In this document: positions 62,166 through 64,000 of the stretch, piece after piece
Layout: every line of letters begins with the position of its first letter
Numbering within the stretch: position 1 is the first letter of the stretch
NCBI RefSeq assembly: GCF_006503695.1
Contig: NZ_SBIK01000014.1
Span: 1 to 64,000 of the forward strand
Source: Tepidiphilus succinatimandens
GTDB lineage: Bacteria; Pseudomonadota; Gammaproteobacteria; Burkholderiales; Rhodocyclaceae
Reading direction: 5' to 3'
Length of the DNA: 64,000 nucleotides
The notes under the pieces: model-generated
Told to the model about the DNA's origin: nothing
Seen by the model: only the letters and a program-made list of their open reading frames with translations
Databases searched by the model: none
Program-made: the position numbers and the translations under genes

Positions 62166-63989
62166 ATGCGCGGCCATTCCTCGCTCCCGCCGCCGGCCGA
62201 GGGCGCCACCCGCCCCCTGCACCTGCGCGAGACGATCGCGCGGCTATGGCCCTACCTGTGGCGTTATCGCTGGCGGGTGCTCGGCGCCTTCGCCGCCCTC
62301 ATCGCGGCGAAGTTCGCCAACGTCGCCGTGCCGCTGCTCTTCAAGGAGCTGGTCGATCTCCTGTCGCTGCCGCCGCAGGCGCCGCGCTGGACCGCGGCCC
62401 CGATCGCCCTCGTCTTCGCCTATGGGCTGGCGCGTTTCGGCACCTCGCTCTTCACCGAGCTGCGCGAACTGCTCTTTGCGCGGGTCACCCAAGCCGCGGT
62501 GCGCGCACTGTCGCTCGAAGTCTTCTCCCACCTGCACGCGCTGTCGCTGCGCTTTCACCTCGAACGGCAGACCGGGGCGCTCACCCGCGATCTCGAGCGC
62601 GGCACGCGCGCCATCGGCAGCCTCATCAACTTCACCCTCTACTCCATCGCCCCCACGCTGGTGGAGATCTCGCTCGTGCTCGCCATCCTCTTCGCGCGCT
62701 ACGAGCCGGCTTTCGGCGCAATCACGCTCGCCACCCTCATCGCCTACGTCGCCTTCACCATCGTCGTCACCAACTGGCGCACCGTGCAGCGGCGCCGGCT
62801 CAACAAGATCGACGCGCAGACCCACAGCCGCGCCGTCGATGCGCTCCTCAACTACGAGACGGTGAAGTACTTCGCCAACGAAGCGTACGAACGGCGCCGC
62901 TACGACCAGGATCTCGAACGCTGGCAGGAAGCCGCGATCCGCAACCAACTCTCGCTCTCCGGGCTCAATCTCGGCCAGGCGGCCATCATCACCGCCGGCG
63001 TGGTCGCCATGATGGGGCTCGCCGCGGCGCGCGTGCAGGCGGGCGTCATGACTCTGGGCGACATCGTCCTCGTCAACGCCTTCCTGCTGCAGCTCTACCT
63101 GCCACTCAACTTCCTCGGCGTGGTCTACCGCGAGCTGCGCCAGGCGCTGGTCGACCTCGAACGGCTCTTCGCCCTACTCGACGAAAAAGAGGAAGTGCGC
63201 GACGCCCCGGACGCACTCGAGCTCCCCGAGGGGCCGCTGGAGGTGCGTTTCGAACGCGTCTCCTTTCACTACGATCCCAGCCGCCCCATCCTGCGCGAAG
63301 TGGATTTCACCCTCCCCGCCGGGCGTACCGTGGCCGTGGTCGGCTCTTCCGGCGCGGGCAAGTCCACCCTGGTGCGGCTCCTCTTCCGCTTCTACGACGC
63401 CACCGGCGGGGCGGTACGCGTGGGCGGCATCGACGTACGCCACCTGAAGCAGGAGAGCCTGCGCCGCGCCGTAGGCATCGTGCCGCAGGAGACGGTGCTC
63501 TTCCACGACACGCTGGGCTACAACATCCGCTACGGCCGGCCCGAGGCGAGCGACGAGGAAGTCTGGGCGGCGATCCGCGCTGCCCAGCTCGACGAGCTCG
63601 TCGCCCGCCTGCCCGAGGGGCTGGAGACGCGGGTGGGCGAGCGTGGGCTCAAGCTCTCTGGCGGCGAGAAGCAGCGCGTGGCGATCGCGCGGGTGCTGCT
63701 GAAGAACCCCCGCATCCTGGTGCTGGACGAAGCCACCTCCTCGCTCGATTCGGCCACGGAGCGCGCCATCCAGGGACAGCTCGAACGCATCGCCCAAGGC
63801 CGTACCACCCTGATGATCGCGCACCGCCTCTCCACCGTGATGCACGCCGACGAAATCCTGGTGCTCGAAGAAGGGCGCATCGTCGAACGCGGCCGGCATG
63901 CCGAGCTGCTCGCGCGGGGCGGACGCTACGCCGAGCTGTGGCGCCACCAGCAGCGCCAAGAAGACGCACTCCAGCCCCACGCCGTGTAA
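62166..63989 (+). CDS. Atm1-type ABC exporter (half transporter, heavy-metal/glutathione class)
   Basis: The 607-residue protein fuses six membrane helices (about 30-330) with an ATPase: Walker A VVGSSGAGKSTLVRLL, VPQETVLFHDTLGYNIRYGRPEASDEEV, signature KLSGGEKQRVAIARVLL, Walker B ILVLDEATSSLDS and H-loop IAHRLSTVMHAD. The N-terminal wording (ANVAVPLLFKELVDLL, LNYETVKYFANEAYE, LPLNFLGVVYRELRQALVDLERLF) matches the Atm1/ABCB7 class, which exports glutathione-bound sulfur or metal compounds. A homodimer is expected. It is 3 bp behind pilL, probably by chance of operon growth. Complete; 11 bases of window remain after it. Confidence 0.9.
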   Translation: MRGHSSLPPPAEGATRPLHLRETIARLWPYLWRYRWRVLGAFAALIAAKFANVAVPLLFKELVDLLSLPPQAPRWTAAPIALVFAYGLARFGTSLFTELRELLFARVTQAAVRALSLEVFSHLHALSLRFHLERQTGALTRDLERGTRAIGSLINFTLYSIAPTLVEISLVLAILFARYEPAFGAITLATLIAYVAFTIVVTNWRTVQRRRLNKIDAQTHSRAVDALLNYETVKYFANEAYERRRYDQDLERWQEAAIRNQLSLSGLNLGQAAIITAGVVAMMGLAAARVQAGVMTLGDIVLVNAFLLQLYLPLNFLGVVYRELRQALVDLERLFALLDEKEEVRDAPDALELPEGPLEVRFERVSFHYDPSRPILREVDFTLPAGRTVAVVGSSGAGKSTLVRLLFRFYDATGGAVRVGGIDVRHLKQESLRRAVGIVPQETVLFHDTLGYNIRYGRPEASDEEVWAAIRAAQLDELVARLPEGLETRVGERGLKLSGGEKQRVAIARVLLKNPRILVLDEATSSLDSATERAIQGQLERIAQGRTTLMIAHRLSTVMHADEILVLEEGRIVERGRHAELLARGGRYAELWRHQQRQEDALQPHAV

Positions 63990-64000
63990 GCCCGCCCCCG

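Overview
The window looks like a chromosomal segment of a GC-rich betaproteobacterium (Hydrogenophilales or Rhodocyclales are my best guesses; the sequence alone does not settle it). Evidence: a dense gene layout with many ATGA start/stop overlaps, an rpoN-hpf-ptsN-hprK block, a pilGHIJL chemosensory operon, tandem 16-strand porins with C-terminal Phe, and PagL-, MidA- and FlgO-like genes. I see no rRNA, tRNA, CRISPR array, prophage or complete transposon.

Layout. 1-1140: a scrap heap of insertion sequences (two different IS256-type ends, a truncated IS256-type transposase, a possible IS21-type end), then a yefM-yoeB toxin-antitoxin pair. 1254-9671: a propionyl-CoA/methylmalonyl-CoA module (pccA, pccB, meaB, mcm) divergent from a GntR/FCD regulator and a crotonase-fold protein that lacks both usual catalytic glutamates. 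9760-10832: two lipoproteins. 10897-14340: late cobalamin genes (cobQ facing away from cbiB-cobD), running on into thiL-pgpA-pncC. 16401-23537: recA-recX-lptB-rpoN-hpf-ptsN-hprK-ilvA. 23510-33087: fau, slt, a NAD-binding epimerase-like protein, cca, hydrolases, a MidA-type methyltransferase, a pteridine-reductase-like SDR, a MITE-like repeat, a PagL-like outer membrane protein and a thioredoxin-like ferredoxin. 33140-36412: the fused B12 mutase icmF. 36580-39187: two tandem porins. 39448-45034: rpoH-thiD-thiC-recQ. 45035-45993: an acquired-looking GNAT/DUF1778 toxin-antitoxin pair. 46115-48281: a DUF4124 protein and a fusion of a surface-adhesin-E-like domain with a degenerate carbonic anhydrase. 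48432-52079: RNB-family RNase, TonB-like protein, aroE. 52120-54071: hemL and thiE. 54133-63989: pilG-pilH-pilI-pilJ-pilL and an Atm1-type ABC exporter.

How the parts fit. Two adenosylcobalamin-dependent mutases (Mcm for methylmalonyl-CoA, IcmF for isobutyryl-CoA-type substrates), each with its own G-protein chaperone (MeaB separate, MeaI-like domain inside IcmF), share the window with three late corrinoid-assembly genes. Together this suggests catabolism of propionyl-CoA and branched-chain acyl-CoA. Four thiamin genes (thiL, thiD, thiC, thiE) are scattered over 40 kb and no TPP riboswitch is visible before thiC.

Most interesting signals: a CIRCE (HrcA) operator lying exactly on the predicted rpoH promoter; a perfect 20-bp palindrome on the icmF promoter; the adhesin-E/carbonic-anhydrase fusion that has lost two of three zinc ligands; the crotonase without catalytic Glu beside the methylmalonyl-CoA genes; and recA-recX sitting where lptC-lptA would be expected upstream of lptB. 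I found no clearly new multi-gene system.
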